Both the position numbers and the translations under genes were made by a program. The notes under the pieces are model-generated. The model made no database searches, was not told the DNA's origin, and worked only from the letters and a program-made list of their open reading frames with translations. Positions 8,959 through 17,837 of a stretch of DNA of 64,000 nt are shown here, piece after piece. This stretch comes from an uncultured Rothia sp. (GTDB lineage: Bacteria; Actinomycetota; Actinomycetes; Actinomycetales; Micrococcaceae). Numbering within the stretch: the stretch's first letter is position 1; every line of letters starts with the position of its first letter. Location: contig CAMIIP010000002.1 in NCBI GenBank assembly GCA_946222285.1, positions 248,001-312,000 of the forward strand, written 5' to 3'.

Positions 8959-9570
8959 TTGATTAGTAGCCAAACTGCATCTAAAATTGCTAGTTGGTCA
9001 AAACTTTTCATAAGGGAGTTCGTCATTTCACGAAAAGATTCATCACCCCTGAAGATTTCAGTGAGAGATCTGAGTCATCGACCGGGGAGTATGGAAACCC
9101 TGGATGAAGTAGTACCGGCGCCAAAAGATTTTGGTAACGCTCTGATTGGAGCGGAGGAAGGTTCGGACATCGAACTGAATCTCCGGCTAGAATCCGTTGT
9201 AGATGGTATTCTAGTATCCGGCACTGCCGCTGTTGATGTTAACGGTGAATGTAGCCTATGCCTTGATCCGGTTGAAGAAACCGTATCAGCAGATATTCAA
9301 GAGCTCTTCGTCTTTGAAAAGGCCCCTCAGGGAGGTCCGGACGACGAAGAAGATGAGCAGTATGCTGTTGAAGACGATGCAATCGATCTTGAACCGGCTC
9401 TGCGGGACGCAGTGATTTTGAAACTGCCGTTCCAGCCCCTTTGTAAGGACTCTTGCCAGGGTCTGTGTTCCGAATGTGGGATTCGCCTGGAAGAAGATCC
9501 GGGGCATCACCACGAGGTGCTTGATCCCCGTTGGAAAGCCTTAGAAGGCTTGCTCAACGAGGAGAAATAA
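8959..9570 (+). CDS. yceD: YceD/DUF177 protein upstream of rpmF
   Basis: DUF177 (YceD) proteins are encoded just before ribosomal protein L32 and are implicated in 23S rRNA or ribosome metabolism. The conserved core begins at ISVRDLSHRPGSM, close to the family's DVRELGRRPGSM. It contains paired cysteines (GECSLCLDP and LCKDSCQGLCSECG) likely to bind zinc. The start is unclear. A TTG at 8959 is the only standard start and would add a poorly conserved N-terminus. A strong ribosome binding site AAGGGAG (9012-9018) sits before the codons GTC ATT at 9022-9027, directly before SRKDSSPL, so the real start may be the ATT at 9025. Confidence 0.85.
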   Translation: MISSQTASKIASWSKLFIREFVISRKDSSPLKISVRDLSHRPGSMETLDEVVPAPKDFGNALIGAEEGSDIELNLRLESVVDGILVSGTAAVDVNGECSLCLDPVEETVSADIQELFVFEKAPQGGPDDEEDEQYAVEDDAIDLEPALRDAVILKLPFQPLCKDSCQGLCSECGIRLEEDPGHHHEVLDPRWKALEGLLNEEK

Positions 9571-9607
9571 ACTTAATAACCGTATTTTCTAGAGAAGAGA
9601 GATAGCT

Positions 9608-9811
9608 GTGGCTGTTCCCAAGCGGAAAATGTCCCGTGCTAACACCCGCGCACGCCGTTCCCAGTGGAAGGCGTCCGTACCTCAGCTGGTTAAGACCGTT
9701 GAAAACGGTCGCGTAACCTACTCACTGCCTCACCAGGCAAAGCTGGTTACTGACTCTGCAGGCAACGACTTGTTCTACGAGTACAAGGGCCGCAAGGTAG
9801 CTGACGCGTAA
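9608..9811 (+). CDS. rpmF: 50S ribosomal protein L32
   Basis: A 67-residue protein with the L32 signature MAVPKRKMSRANTRARRSQW. It lacks the two CxxC zinc pairs, so it is the zinc-independent form. The start is GTG. It follows yceD by 37 bases and precedes rnc by 8 bases, so the three are probably one transcript. L32 belongs to the large ribosomal subunit near the exit-tunnel side. Confidence 0.96.
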   Translation: MAVPKRKMSRANTRARRSQWKASVPQLVKTVENGRVTYSLPHQAKLVTDSAGNDLFYEYKGRKVADA

Positions 9812-9819
9812 TAGTTAGC

Positions 9820-10515
9820 ATGAAAAACTCTGATTCATCAGATTTGTTGAAACGTCTCGGTGTCGATCTCGATTCCGAGACGTTTCAGCATGCGCTGACC
9901 CACAGCTCATATTCTTTCGAACACCCCGGAGTGCCTAATAATGAGCGTCTAGAATTTTTGGGCGACTCGGTGCTCTCTCTAGCGATTGCCGAAGAAGTAT
10001 ATCGGTTCTATCCTGATCTTGCCGAAGGTGAGTTGGTGAAGAAACACCATGTTGTCGTATCGTCGTGGGCGCTGGCTAAAATTGCCCGTTCTTTGAACGT
10101 GGGACCTCACATTCGTCTGGGTAAAGGTGAGCGGAAAACAGGCGGCCAGAATAAAGACTCGATTCTGGCAGATACGCTAGAAGCTATCTTCGGTGCCTGC
10201 TACTTGAAGCTCGGTCGAGAGACAGCCCGGGAGCTAGTCCTGCGTCTGGTTGCACCCTTACTTGCGGATGAGGAAATTTTAGACGCCGGCCGCGACTGGA
10301 AAACTGAACTCCAAGAGATGGTGCAGAACCAAAAGAAGGGCGATTTAACCTACACTATTGAACGTAGCGGTCCCGAACATTCACCGGTTTATACGGCAAC
10401 GGCAGTGATTGGTACTCAGCGTTTTGAGCAGAGCACCGGTTCAGCATCGAACAAAAAAGAGGCTGAACGTCGGGCAGCTCGCGCCACCTGCAAGATTCTC
10501 AAAACCTCTCTCTAA
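9820..10515 (+). CDS. rnc: Ribonuclease III
   Basis: RNase III cleaves double-stranded RNA and processes the rRNA precursor. The 231-residue protein has the catalytic signature NERLEFLGDSVL (from residue 41, with the metal-binding Glu and Asp), a second acidic site in ADTLEAIFGACYL, and a C-terminal double-stranded RNA binding domain beginning around DWKTELQEMVQ and ending in ASNKKEAERRAARATCKIL. It starts 8 bases after rpmF. Confidence 0.96.
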   Translation: MKNSDSSDLLKRLGVDLDSETFQHALTHSSYSFEHPGVPNNERLEFLGDSVLSLAIAEEVYRFYPDLAEGELVKKHHVVVSSWALAKIARSLNVGPHIRLGKGERKTGGQNKDSILADTLEAIFGACYLKLGRETARELVLRLVAPLLADEEILDAGRDWKTELQEMVQNQKKGDLTYTIERSGPEHSPVYTATAVIGTQRFEQSTGSASNKKEAERRAARATCKILKTSL

Positions 10516-10534
10516 ATAGTGAGAAAATTCGCGA

Positions 10535-10562
10535 GCCAGTAGTCCCAAACTACTGGCCTTTC
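10535..10562 (+). terminator. Possible hairpin terminator between rnc and mutM
   Basis: A perfect 9-bp stem (GCCAGTAGT with ACTACTGGC, loop CCCAA) lies 19 bases after rnc and is followed by only CTTTC. With so few T residues it may act as a weak terminator, a processing site, or simply an RNA structure in the rnc-mutM leader. Confidence 0.4.
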
Positions 10563-10581
10563 GCATATCAGGAGGAAGAAG

Positions 10582-11544
10582 ATGCCTGAATTCCCCGAGG
10601 TAGAAGTCGTTCGCCGCGGACTTGCCAGCCACATACTGGGCAGCTCGATTATAGAAGTGACGGTGCACGACGCGCGATCCCTGCGCCGGTTTGCTCCGGG
10701 AACGGAAGAATTTATAGCTCAGCTTGCGGGTGCTAAAATTTTCGACCTTGCCCGACGGGGCAAATATCTTTGGTTGGTTTTAGCCGATGAAGCGGAGCAG
10801 ATTCTCGACGACGCTCTGGTGATTCACTTAGGGATGAGCGGGCAGGTTCTGCTCAAATCGGCAGATTTTCCGCCCGAAAAACACCTGAAAATTACGCTCA
10901 GTCTTACTCAAAATACTAGCGAAGCAGAGAATCTAGAACTGCGCTTTGTAGATCAGCGTATCTTTGGCGGCATGTTTCTTGACCCGCTCGTACCGATAAT
11001 AGATGATCAAGAAGAACCGCTGGCAGCGGCGTCGTCCTCTGAAAAAAATCTGGCGCTGATACCTGCCAGCGTGGCACATATTGCCCGAGATCCGCTGGAT
11101 CCCCATTTCGATTTTGCCCTACTGCGGAAGAAGATGTTAAGAACTTCATCGGGCATTAAACGACTCCTGCTGGATCAGTCGGTCATCTCGGGAATCGGTA
11201 ACATTTATGCCGACGAAACTCTCTGGCGAGCCAAACTTCACTACGCTAAACCGGCTCGAACTATCAGCGCCCAACAGAGCAGGGAATTGGTAGACGCCGC
11301 CCAGGAAGTGATGGAAACTGCCTTGGCAGCCGGGGGCACCAGCTTCGATGCGCTTTATGTTAACGTCAATGGTGAGTCGGGATATTTTGATCGTTCGCTC
11401 AATGCCTATGGACAAGCGGGGAAGTCCTGCAAACGTTGCTTGGAACAGGGGCGAACTTCAATCATAGTGAGAGAGCCTTTTATGAATCGAAGTTCCTATC
11501 GGTGCCCGTATTGTCAGCGGAAGCCACGCTCTTTTTCAACTTGA
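10582..11544 (+). CDS. mutM: Formamidopyrimidine-DNA glycosylase MutM/Fpg
   Basis: Fpg excises oxidised purines such as 8-oxoguanine and nicks the DNA. The protein (320 residues) starts MPEFPEVEVVRRGL, giving the catalytic Pro2 and Glu3. It keeps the RRGKYLW lysine region, the helix-two-turn-helix GIGNIYADETLW, and a C-terminal zinc finger with Cys pairs CKRC and CPYC. An insertion of about 30 residues rich in Glu, Ala and Ser (around DDQEEPLAAASSSEK) makes it longer than the usual 270-290. A strong AGGAGGA ribosome binding site precedes the ATG. Confidence 0.96.
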   Translation: MPEFPEVEVVRRGLASHILGSSIIEVTVHDARSLRRFAPGTEEFIAQLAGAKIFDLARRGKYLWLVLADEAEQILDDALVIHLGMSGQVLLKSADFPPEKHLKITLSLTQNTSEAENLELRFVDQRIFGGMFLDPLVPIIDDQEEPLAAASSSEKNLALIPASVAHIARDPLDPHFDFALLRKKMLRTSSGIKRLLLDQSVISGIGNIYADETLWRAKLHYAKPARTISAQQSRELVDAAQEVMETALAAGGTSFDALYVNVNGESGYFDRSLNAYGQAGKSCKRCLEQGRTSIIVREPFMNRSSYRCPYCQRKPRSFST

Positions 11545-11620
11545 TTTTTTCTGTACCAGAAGGCGGAGCCGGAATAATTCCTTTTTGCTCCACCCTCTGG
11601 TCTATCTCATCTCATGGAGC

Positions 11621-13720
11621 TTACTGTGCTGAACTTTCCTGATCAACACGGAAAACCTGAACAATAGAGGGGCGGGGGTGACCGAGCACTCCGTGGGCAT
11701 CTGCTACAGCAGATGGGCGCGAACCGGTGCTCGAATTGGTGTAATCGGGAAAATAAGAGCGAGGTTTCTCGAAAGTACCATCTTCACCGGGATGCTGCAC
11801 TGCAACGTAGACCATGTTTTCCTGATCATGAATCACCGGACCGCAGGTTTCGGCGTCCTGAGGAACCGATAGGAACTGCTCTACGTGACCGCGCTCAGCA
11901 CCTTCTAGACCGACTCGGAAGAGTCCATCGTTATTCTGAATGGTGCCGGGCTGGCCGTCGGTGGAAATCCAAAGATTCCCCTGCGAATCGAAAGCAACGT
12001 TGTCGGGGCAGGAAATAGGGGAAACCTGGTTTGGGTCATAACCGGAGAAGTAGGTTGATGAATTGACGGCAGGATCTCCACAAACCAGCAGAAGGTTCCA
12101 AGAAAATTTCTTGGCGCTCACGCGGTTCTTCTTTTCGGTGATTTCTATAACGTGACCATCGCGGTTATTGTTCCGGGGGTTCGGTTCCGCTGCCCCCTCA
12201 AGCTGAACACCGTTCTTCACCGTGCCTCGCTCAGAGTTGTTAGTGAGCGCAGCATAGATTTTGCCCGTCAAAGGCGAAGGCTCAACATCTTCTGGGCGGT
12301 CCATCTTGGTTGGGTTCATTTTGTCTGCAGCCAGGCGAGTGTAAACCAATACTTCCTCGATGCTCATACCAGGAACCAGGGACTTATTTCCGTTAGTGAG
12401 GCGAACCCATTCACCGGTTCCATCAAAGGCACCATCGCTAGGAAGCTTACCCGAACCGTCAATTTCAGCAGTCGGTGAGTCGCCATAGAAACGAGCCACG
12501 TAGAGTGAACCGTTTTCTAACAAACGCATGTTGTGTTTGCGGTTTCCTTCAATGTATCGGTCTCGAGCAACGAACTTGTACATGTATTCAAAACGGGAAT
12601 CATCGCCCATGTAAGCTGCTACTTCACCGGTTTCGGGATCGATATGAATATTGGCGCCTTCATGCTTAAAACGTCCCAGCGCGGTGTGTTTGCGAGGAGG
12701 GGCGGTCGGATCTTCTGGGTCAAGTTCTACGATGTAGCCAAAGCGATTCGATTCGTTTTCGTATCCTGCGTTGTTCGCATCCCATCGGGGCTCAACGGCT
12801 TCCCAGCCGTGAGCGGAAGGTGTGGTTTTAATGGTATAGCGCTTGAATTCCGGGGTATCTTTGCCAACAAAGTAGGCATCAAAGTTCTCTTCGCCAGACA
12901 GAACAGTACCCCAAGGAGTCAGACCTCCAGAGCAGTTATTGTTGGTGCCCAGTACTACCGAGCCGGTGGGGTCAGAGGAAGTGTGCAGTAGCGAAGAACC
13001 ACGGGCAGGCCCGGTGATGGAGAAGGGCGTGGAGGTCGTGATTCGGCGGTTACGCGCTCCGCCTACGATATAGCGCCAAGGTGATCCCACAGCATCGCGT
13101 TCCAGCTCAACCACCGAAAGTCCCTGTGCCGCCATAGCTACCTGACGGAGTTGCCCCTGATCTGCTGCCCAATCAGCAGAAGGGAACATGATTCCTTCAT
13201 TGACATACTCGTGGTTACAGACCAATACACCGCGGAGGGGATTCTTAGCGTCAGGAACGATGGCGAGGTAGTCATTATTGTAGCCAAATTGACGCGACTG
13301 TGCCTCGGCGCTTTGATTCTCAATATCAAAGGCTGGCGAATCTTTAAAGAGAGGATCGCCCCAGCGAATAATGGGATCCCAATCGAAACCAGCAGGTACG
13401 TTAAATTCATCGACTTCAGCAGAGACCGGGGCAATTGGAGCAAAAGAGAAGTTGCTGGGAGCGATATCTGCGGCGGGTGAAATTCTTGGGACAGCCTGAA
13501 CTTCAGGAGCAGCTGCTGTACTCGCTCCAACGACGACGGCGGCTCCGGCTAGCCCCAAAGCCGAACGGCGGGATATAGCAGCATCTACGATGTCTTTGAA
13601 GTAGCTGTTGTCGGTGCAGTTGGCATCTGGTTCCAGGCAGGCATTATTGCATTTGAGAGCGCAGGTAACCGCTGATCTTTTACCTTTGACATGGCTCCAC
13701 ATGGGTAGATAACGGCGCAT
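11621..13720 (-). CDS. phoX: PhoX-family alkaline phosphatase (DUF839), Tat-exported
   Basis: PhoX enzymes are calcium- and iron-dependent phosphatases that release phosphate from organic esters outside the cytoplasm. The protein (699 residues from the ATG at 13720) begins MRRYLPMWSHVKGKRSAVTC, matching the conserved leader region of the family. A twin-arginine motif SRRSALGLAGA follows at residues 50-60 with a hydrophobic stretch and a likely cleavage after VQA. The body contains typical stretches such as WGTVLSGEENFDAYF, SPLTGKIYAALTNN and CPDNVAFDSQGNLWISTDG. A TTG at 13786 would add 22 residues that look unlike the family start. Phosphate-starvation control is suggested by the direct repeats upstream. 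Confidence 0.9.
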   Translation of the reverse strand: MRRYLPMWSHVKGKRSAVTCALKCNNACLEPDANCTDNSYFKDIVDAAISRRSALGLAGAAVVVGASTAAAPEVQAVPRISPAADIAPSNFSFAPIAPVSAEVDEFNVPAGFDWDPIIRWGDPLFKDSPAFDIENQSAEAQSRQFGYNNDYLAIVPDAKNPLRGVLVCNHEYVNEGIMFPSADWAADQGQLRQVAMAAQGLSVVELERDAVGSPWRYIVGGARNRRITTSTPFSITGPARGSSLLHTSSDPTGSVVLGTNNNCSGGLTPWGTVLSGEENFDAYFVGKDTPEFKRYTIKTTPSAHGWEAVEPRWDANNAGYENESNRFGYIVELDPEDPTAPPRKHTALGRFKHEGANIHIDPETGEVAAYMGDDSRFEYMYKFVARDRYIEGNRKHNMRLLENGSLYVARFYGDSPTAEIDGSGKLPSDGAFDGTGEWVRLTNGNKSLVPGMSIEEVLVYTRLAADKMNPTKMDRPEDVEPSPLTGKIYAALTNNSERGTVKNGVQLEGAAEPNPRNNNRDGHVIEITEKKNRVSAKKFSWNLLLVCGDPAVNSSTYFSGYDPNQVSPISCPDNVAFDSQGNLWISTDGQPGTIQNNDGLFRVGLEGAERGHVEQFLSVPQDAETCGPVIHDQENMVYVAVQHPGEDGTFEKPRSYFPDYTNSSTGSRPSAVADAHGVLGHPRPSIVQVFRVDQESSAQ

Positions 13721-13859
13721 GGGAGTCTCTAATGGGGTTTTATTCGTCAAGAGTCTGTTTTTCCTTTTCAAAAGCTGTGGGAGCAATTGCCTGTGTGTAT
13801 GCCAACTTGTCCTGGCTTTTCCAGCCTGCCAATATCAGGTAAAAGGAGCGTCGAAAGAT

Positions 13860-13940
13860 GGTAAACGGAGCTTGAACGAAAAGGTAAAAATAGAAAAGGT
13901 ATGGGTAAATACTTACCGTCGAGTAGGTAAAAATTGAACC
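13860..13940 (-). promoter_or_regulatory. Putative PhoP (PHO-box-like) region upstream of phoX
   Basis: Read on the minus strand, GTTCAAG (13877-13871) and GTTTACC (13866-13860) are 7-base direct repeats whose starts lie 11 bases apart. That is the form of actinobacterial PHO boxes (GTTCACC-type units every 11 bases). TTTACC occurs four times in this 81-base stretch with starts 21-23 bases apart, about two helical turns, and GGTTCAA opens the stretch. It ends 139 bases before the phoX start. The assignment to PhoP is inference from pattern and target. Confidence 0.5.
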
Positions 13941-13962
13941 AACTACATGTGTGGAGAGGCTC

Positions 13963-15063
13963 TCAGAGTTGAGATGAAGAGTAGCGTTTGCCGTAAAATT
14001 TGCTCAGTTGCGTGTAGCCTTCTTCGATAGAAACTGATGGTTCCCAGTCAAGAAGTTTGCGGGTTTGCTGTTGATTGAACCAGTGGGAGGTAGAGAGCTG
14101 TTCCGCTAGGAAAGCCGTCATGGGCGGCTCGTCCTTGCCGGGGCGTACTGCCCAAATCTTTTCGATGAGCAAACCAGCACCGCGGGCGAGATAAGCAGGA
14201 ACGGATCGGGAGGGCGGGGCGATGCCCACCGCCTCGCACATACCCGCCAACAACTCCGCTACGGTGCGGGGTTGACCGTTACTAATCACCAGGGGAACAC
14301 CGTGAATTGTCTCTAGGCGTTGATAACCGGCAACAATCGCATCGACGGCATTATCAATATAGGTGGTGTCGATCAGCGCCGTGCCATAATTGAGTAAGGG
14401 CAGAGTTCCTTTGGCTGAACGTTCCAGCACGCGTTCAACGAGCTGGGTATCACCGGGCCCCCATACAATATGCGGACGCAACACACCTACCCAGAAAGCA
14501 TCGGAATCAGATTCTAGAGCAAGCGTTTCTGCCAGCGCCTTAGACCGGGCATAGTGACCGCGAGCTAAATCGGGGGTTGCTTTGCTGTTTCCCTCGCCCA
14601 TCAAAGAAGTTCCCGTGTGCGCCACCGAGGGAGAAGAAATATAGAGGAATTGAGAAATCCCCGCTGTTTTCGCCGCATCAATAAGGGTTTGGGTGCCTTG
14701 CACATTGGTCGAGATGAAGTCTTCCCAAACGCCAGCAAAGGAGACCTTAGCAGCTAGATGGATAATGCCGGTAGCTCCCTGTAGTCCCTGTTCTACCGCT
14801 GCCGCATCGGTGATGGTACCTCGTACTTGGCAGAAACGATTTTGGACCGAAGCAGGTAACAGCGGTGCGATCTTGGCATCTGAGCGTTGAAAAACAGTGA
14901 CCTCAAAACCCTGTCGTAGTAACTCCAACGCAACCTCACGACCCAACATGCCCGAAGCGCCGGTGACGAACACTCGTTCACCTTTTGGCGACGCAAAATC
15001 GCTTTCTTCAAGAGAACGCTGGGAAAAAACCTGGCTTGTCTGCGATGCTACATCTGACGTCAT
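13963..15063 (-). CDS. oleD: 2-alkyl-3-oxoalkanoate reductase OleD
   Basis: OleD reduces the 2-alkyl-3-ketoacid made by OleA to the beta-hydroxy acid using NADPH. This 366-residue extended short-chain dehydrogenase has the Rossmann motif TGASGMLG (residues 34-41) and a catalytic triad in S144 (YISSPS) and Y171-x3-K175 (HYARSK). Its ATG overlaps the oleBC stop by 4 bases, and it is third in the minus-strand set oleA-oleBC-oleD. On its own it would only be called an NAD-dependent epimerase/reductase; the neighbours give the function. Confidence 0.88.
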   Translation of the reverse strand: MTSDVASQTSQVFSQRSLEESDFASPKGERVFVTGASGMLGREVALELLRQGFEVTVFQRSDAKIAPLLPASVQNRFCQVRGTITDAAAVEQGLQGATGIIHLAAKVSFAGVWEDFISTNVQGTQTLIDAAKTAGISQFLYISSPSVAHTGTSLMGEGNSKATPDLARGHYARSKALAETLALESDSDAFWVGVLRPHIVWGPGDTQLVERVLERSAKGTLPLLNYGTALIDTTYIDNAVDAIVAGYQRLETIHGVPLVISNGQPRTVAELLAGMCEAVGIAPPSRSVPAYLARGAGLLIEKIWAVRPGKDEPPMTAFLAEQLSTSHWFNQQQTRKLLDWEPSVSIEEGYTQLSKFYGKRYSSSQL

Positions 15064-17744
15064 TTTTTCAGTCTCGCTTTCTTACCGCTGAGAATCTTGC
15101 TTGCCCACTGTGCCAGTAGCGGCCGGTCAATCTTAGAATTATGGCGAATATCGGTGGGGTGTTCTTTTACTACCAAAACGGCAGTTACTTCAATACCGGT
15201 TTTCTCCAACACAAGAGCGCGAATTCGACGAGCCAGAGCGGGGGCTGCATGCCCATCTCGCTGGGCGCGGGGCTTGGTTTCAAGCACGATGACGGGCGCA
15301 GCAGCGCCTGCTGGTCCCACAGCGACGAGGGCCGCGCGTCGTACCGAGCTATCGGTTTCAGCCGCCTGCTCAGCGGCAACGGGAGTGAGGATTCCCTGCG
15401 AAGTATTGAGCACATGAGCTAGGCGCCCTTCGACCCAGAGACGACCTGCCTCATCGAAATGCCCGACGTCTCCTGTCCGGTGCCAGCCCGGTGTTGTGGT
15501 GGAGATCCTTTCGGTCAACCAGAGGGTGTCGTAGCGATCTTTCACGTGAGCGGCGGCAACCACAATCTCACCGGTAATACCGGCTTTGACGGTAGTTTCT
15601 TCCACCGATTCGCCCTTCTCATCGAGGGCAGCAATCTGCACGCGAGCGCCAAAAACGGGCTTACCGACGCATACGCCCTCCCGTGCGCCGAGCATATTTT
15701 GTTCTGTGCCGTCGGCAATTGCTGTTTGAATTTCTTCGAAGGAAACATCGGTAATCGGTAGAGCTTCGGTCATACCGTAGGGGGTGTGAATAGAGGCGTT
15801 AGGCACGATGGATTGCACCGCTTGTAGGAGTGGAACAGCCAGGGGAGCGCCCGCTGAAAGGAGCATATCCACGGTCGCCAGAGCCTGTTTGTGTTGTTCA
15901 TTGAGGGTTGCGGCAGTCTTGACCACGTTCATGAGCGCGGCAGGGGAGGCAAAAATGGTGGTGGCATCAATGGCAGCGGTAGCAGCAGCAAGAGCTGTTG
16001 CCGTCAGTGTCTTGGGTTTGGTCACATCCATGGTCGGGGTCACTGAGGTAGCACCTAAAGCCGGTCCGAGTAGGGCAAAGGGCGCAAAACCGGCAACCAG
16101 ACCGGTTCCTGCCTGCAAACCGTAAGTGTTCTTAATGGCATCACGCATACTGGCGAGTTGGCGTTGAGTGTAGACCACGCCCTTAGCCGGTCCTGTTGAT
16201 CCAGAAGTGTAGAGGACTGCGGCGTCGTCGTTGGGATTGACCGTGTAGGAGATATTTTCCGTCTCGTCTCTAAAATCTGCGAGGGAGGCGATAACTCCCA
16301 GAGTTTTTGCCAGGGCAGAGGGCAGAGTATCCACAGAAATTTTGTTACCGGGCCAGCCCAGAGCGCGAGCGGCCACCAAAGCGGAGCGAATACCCACAAT
16401 AAAGTCTGGACGGGCACCCTTAAGCGCGCGGGTGAGACCTTTAGTCCCGAGACCGGTATCTGCCACCACAATAATCGCACCGAGCTTGAGGCAAGCGTAA
16501 ATGAGAGTAGTGAGCTGAGCACCGGGGGGAACCATAAGATTAACGCGAGCACCGGGTCCAACACCCAGTGTTTGCAGTCCGTTAGCAACCCGATTCACTT
16601 CAAGAGCTAGCTCAGCCCAGGTGAGTGTGGCGGCGATGGTGGTTTCATTTGTAGAATCCATATCGACCACGGCGAGAGAGGAGTCGTGCGCACGCTTGGT
16701 CAGTTCAGAAATCATGGGCACAAACTCTTTGCCGGCGGCAAACTCTTCACGAGCCGCTAGATGGGTTTGGCGACCGGTTTCATTCCAGAGAAAATTCTCT
16801 TCTAACCACTCAAAAATGGGGGTGGCAATGTCTTCGTCTTCAGCCACCAGATGGGAAGCTTTTTCATAGCGGTGAACATCTGCCTGAGGTAACCGTTGTT
16901 GCAAATCTGCCAGATATCGACGCTGAAAAACAGGATCTTTTGTTCCCCACTGGAAGAAGGCGGGAACATCAAGGCCTCGAATTCCCTCGGCAATACGAAC
17001 CATCTCAGTGTAAGAAACGGTGTGTGACCCGGCGGGAATATCAGCCACAAAATTGCGAATCCCTGCGCGTAACTGGGGAGTAGAATAGGGCGCTGAGTAG
17101 GTTTTATAGACCTCTTTGGAAAGTCCGCCGTACTGCGCCAGGTGCAAGGTGACATCGAGAAAAGCGGTAGATTTTTGCGTACCCCATCCATGAATTGCAG
17201 GGTTGAGCGCCAGCTGTAGGGCAGCAGGAATTTTCTCTACCTGATCATGAAAAACAGCGGTATTGGTGAGTAAAATTGCTTGTACCAAATCTTGATGGTC
17301 TAAAACCCAACCTAAAGAGATCAAGCCGCCCCAGTCATGGGCGAGAGCAACAACCGGCACATCGGTATCATCTAATCCTATGGTTCGCGTGAAGTCCCCC
17401 AGATCTTTCACGCGGTCGGTAAGATGACGCACAGTGCCAGTACGTTCGGAATAGCCCATATCGAGCTGATCGACGGCGATAACACGCCAGGGATTTTCGG
17501 GATTGACACCTTCAGCCACCACCGAACGCCAGAGATAAGACCAGGTGGGATTGCCGTGAACAGCAAGGATGGTGCCAATAGGGGAGAGTCCTTGATTTTC
17601 TAAAGCGGTTAGGTTATCCAGATAATGCCAACGGCGACTCTGCCCCGCATCTACGCCAGCGGTGGATTCCACTGATACGGTATTTGACCAAAGCGGGTCA
17701 ACGCCGGGCCAATTCTGAGGGGTGGGATTTACCTGTTCAAGCAT
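15060..17744 (-). CDS. oleBC: OleBC fusion: beta-lactone decarboxylase plus beta-lactone synthetase
   Basis: Two enzymes are joined in about 894 residues. The N-terminal ~320 residues are an alpha/beta hydrolase of the haloalkane dehalogenase type: HGNPTWSYLWR (from residue 63) for the oxyanion region and HDWGG with nucleophile Asp137. This OleB part decarboxylates beta-lactones to cis-olefins. The C-terminal part is an acyl-adenylate-forming domain with VLYTSGSTGPAKG near residue 510, and GWHRTGDVGHFD and a late KIDRPLL motif; OleC turns the beta-hydroxy acid into a beta-lactone using ATP. Such fusions are known in actinobacteria including Micrococcus. The ATG at 17744 has AGGAG at a 6-base spacing; ATG 17747 is also possible. 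OleA lies 93 bases upstream. Confidence 0.9.
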   Translation of the reverse strand: MLEQVNPTPQNWPGVDPLWSNTVSVESTAGVDAGQSRRWHYLDNLTALENQGLSPIGTILAVHGNPTWSYLWRSVVAEGVNPENPWRVIAVDQLDMGYSERTGTVRHLTDRVKDLGDFTRTIGLDDTDVPVVALAHDWGGLISLGWVLDHQDLVQAILLTNTAVFHDQVEKIPAALQLALNPAIHGWGTQKSTAFLDVTLHLAQYGGLSKEVYKTYSAPYSTPQLRAGIRNFVADIPAGSHTVSYTEMVRIAEGIRGLDVPAFFQWGTKDPVFQRRYLADLQQRLPQADVHRYEKASHLVAEDEDIATPIFEWLEENFLWNETGRQTHLAAREEFAAGKEFVPMISELTKRAHDSSLAVVDMDSTNETTIAATLTWAELALEVNRVANGLQTLGVGPGARVNLMVPPGAQLTTLIYACLKLGAIIVVADTGLGTKGLTRALKGARPDFIVGIRSALVAARALGWPGNKISVDTLPSALAKTLGVIASLADFRDETENISYTVNPNDDAAVLYTSGSTGPAKGVVYTQRQLASMRDAIKNTYGLQAGTGLVAGFAPFALLGPALGATSVTPTMDVTKPKTLTATALAAATAAIDATTIFASPAALMNVVKTAATLNEQHKQALATVDMLLSAGAPLAVPLLQAVQSIVPNASIHTPYGMTEALPITDVSFEEIQTAIADGTEQNMLGAREGVCVGKPVFGARVQIAALDEKGESVEETTVKAGITGEIVVAAAHVKDRYDTLWLTERISTTTPGWHRTGDVGHFDEAGRLWVEGRLAHVLNTSQGILTPVAAEQAAETDSSVRRAALVAVGPAGAAAPVIVLETKPRAQRDGHAAPALARRIRALVLEKTGIEVTAVLVVKEHPTDIRHNSKIDRPLLAQWASKILSGKKARLKK

Positions 17745-17837
17745 CATTTTCTCCTGGTTCAAAACTGTGCGGTGCGCAGAGCGAATCTTAAAAGTGTGCC
17801 CATCCTGAGTCGACGACCGAAGATGAGCGAAATAGCG

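Noticed and set aside
11553..11598. Inverted repeat CCAGAAGGCGGAGC/GCTCCACCCTCTGG between mutM and phoX as a terminator
   Set aside because: On the plus strand it has two C-A mismatches. On the minus strand it pairs with G-U wobbles, but neither side has a T-run, so the call was not made.
15097..16125. Long plus-strand frames opposite oleBC
   Set aside because: They are antisense shadows of a clear coding frame with no family features.
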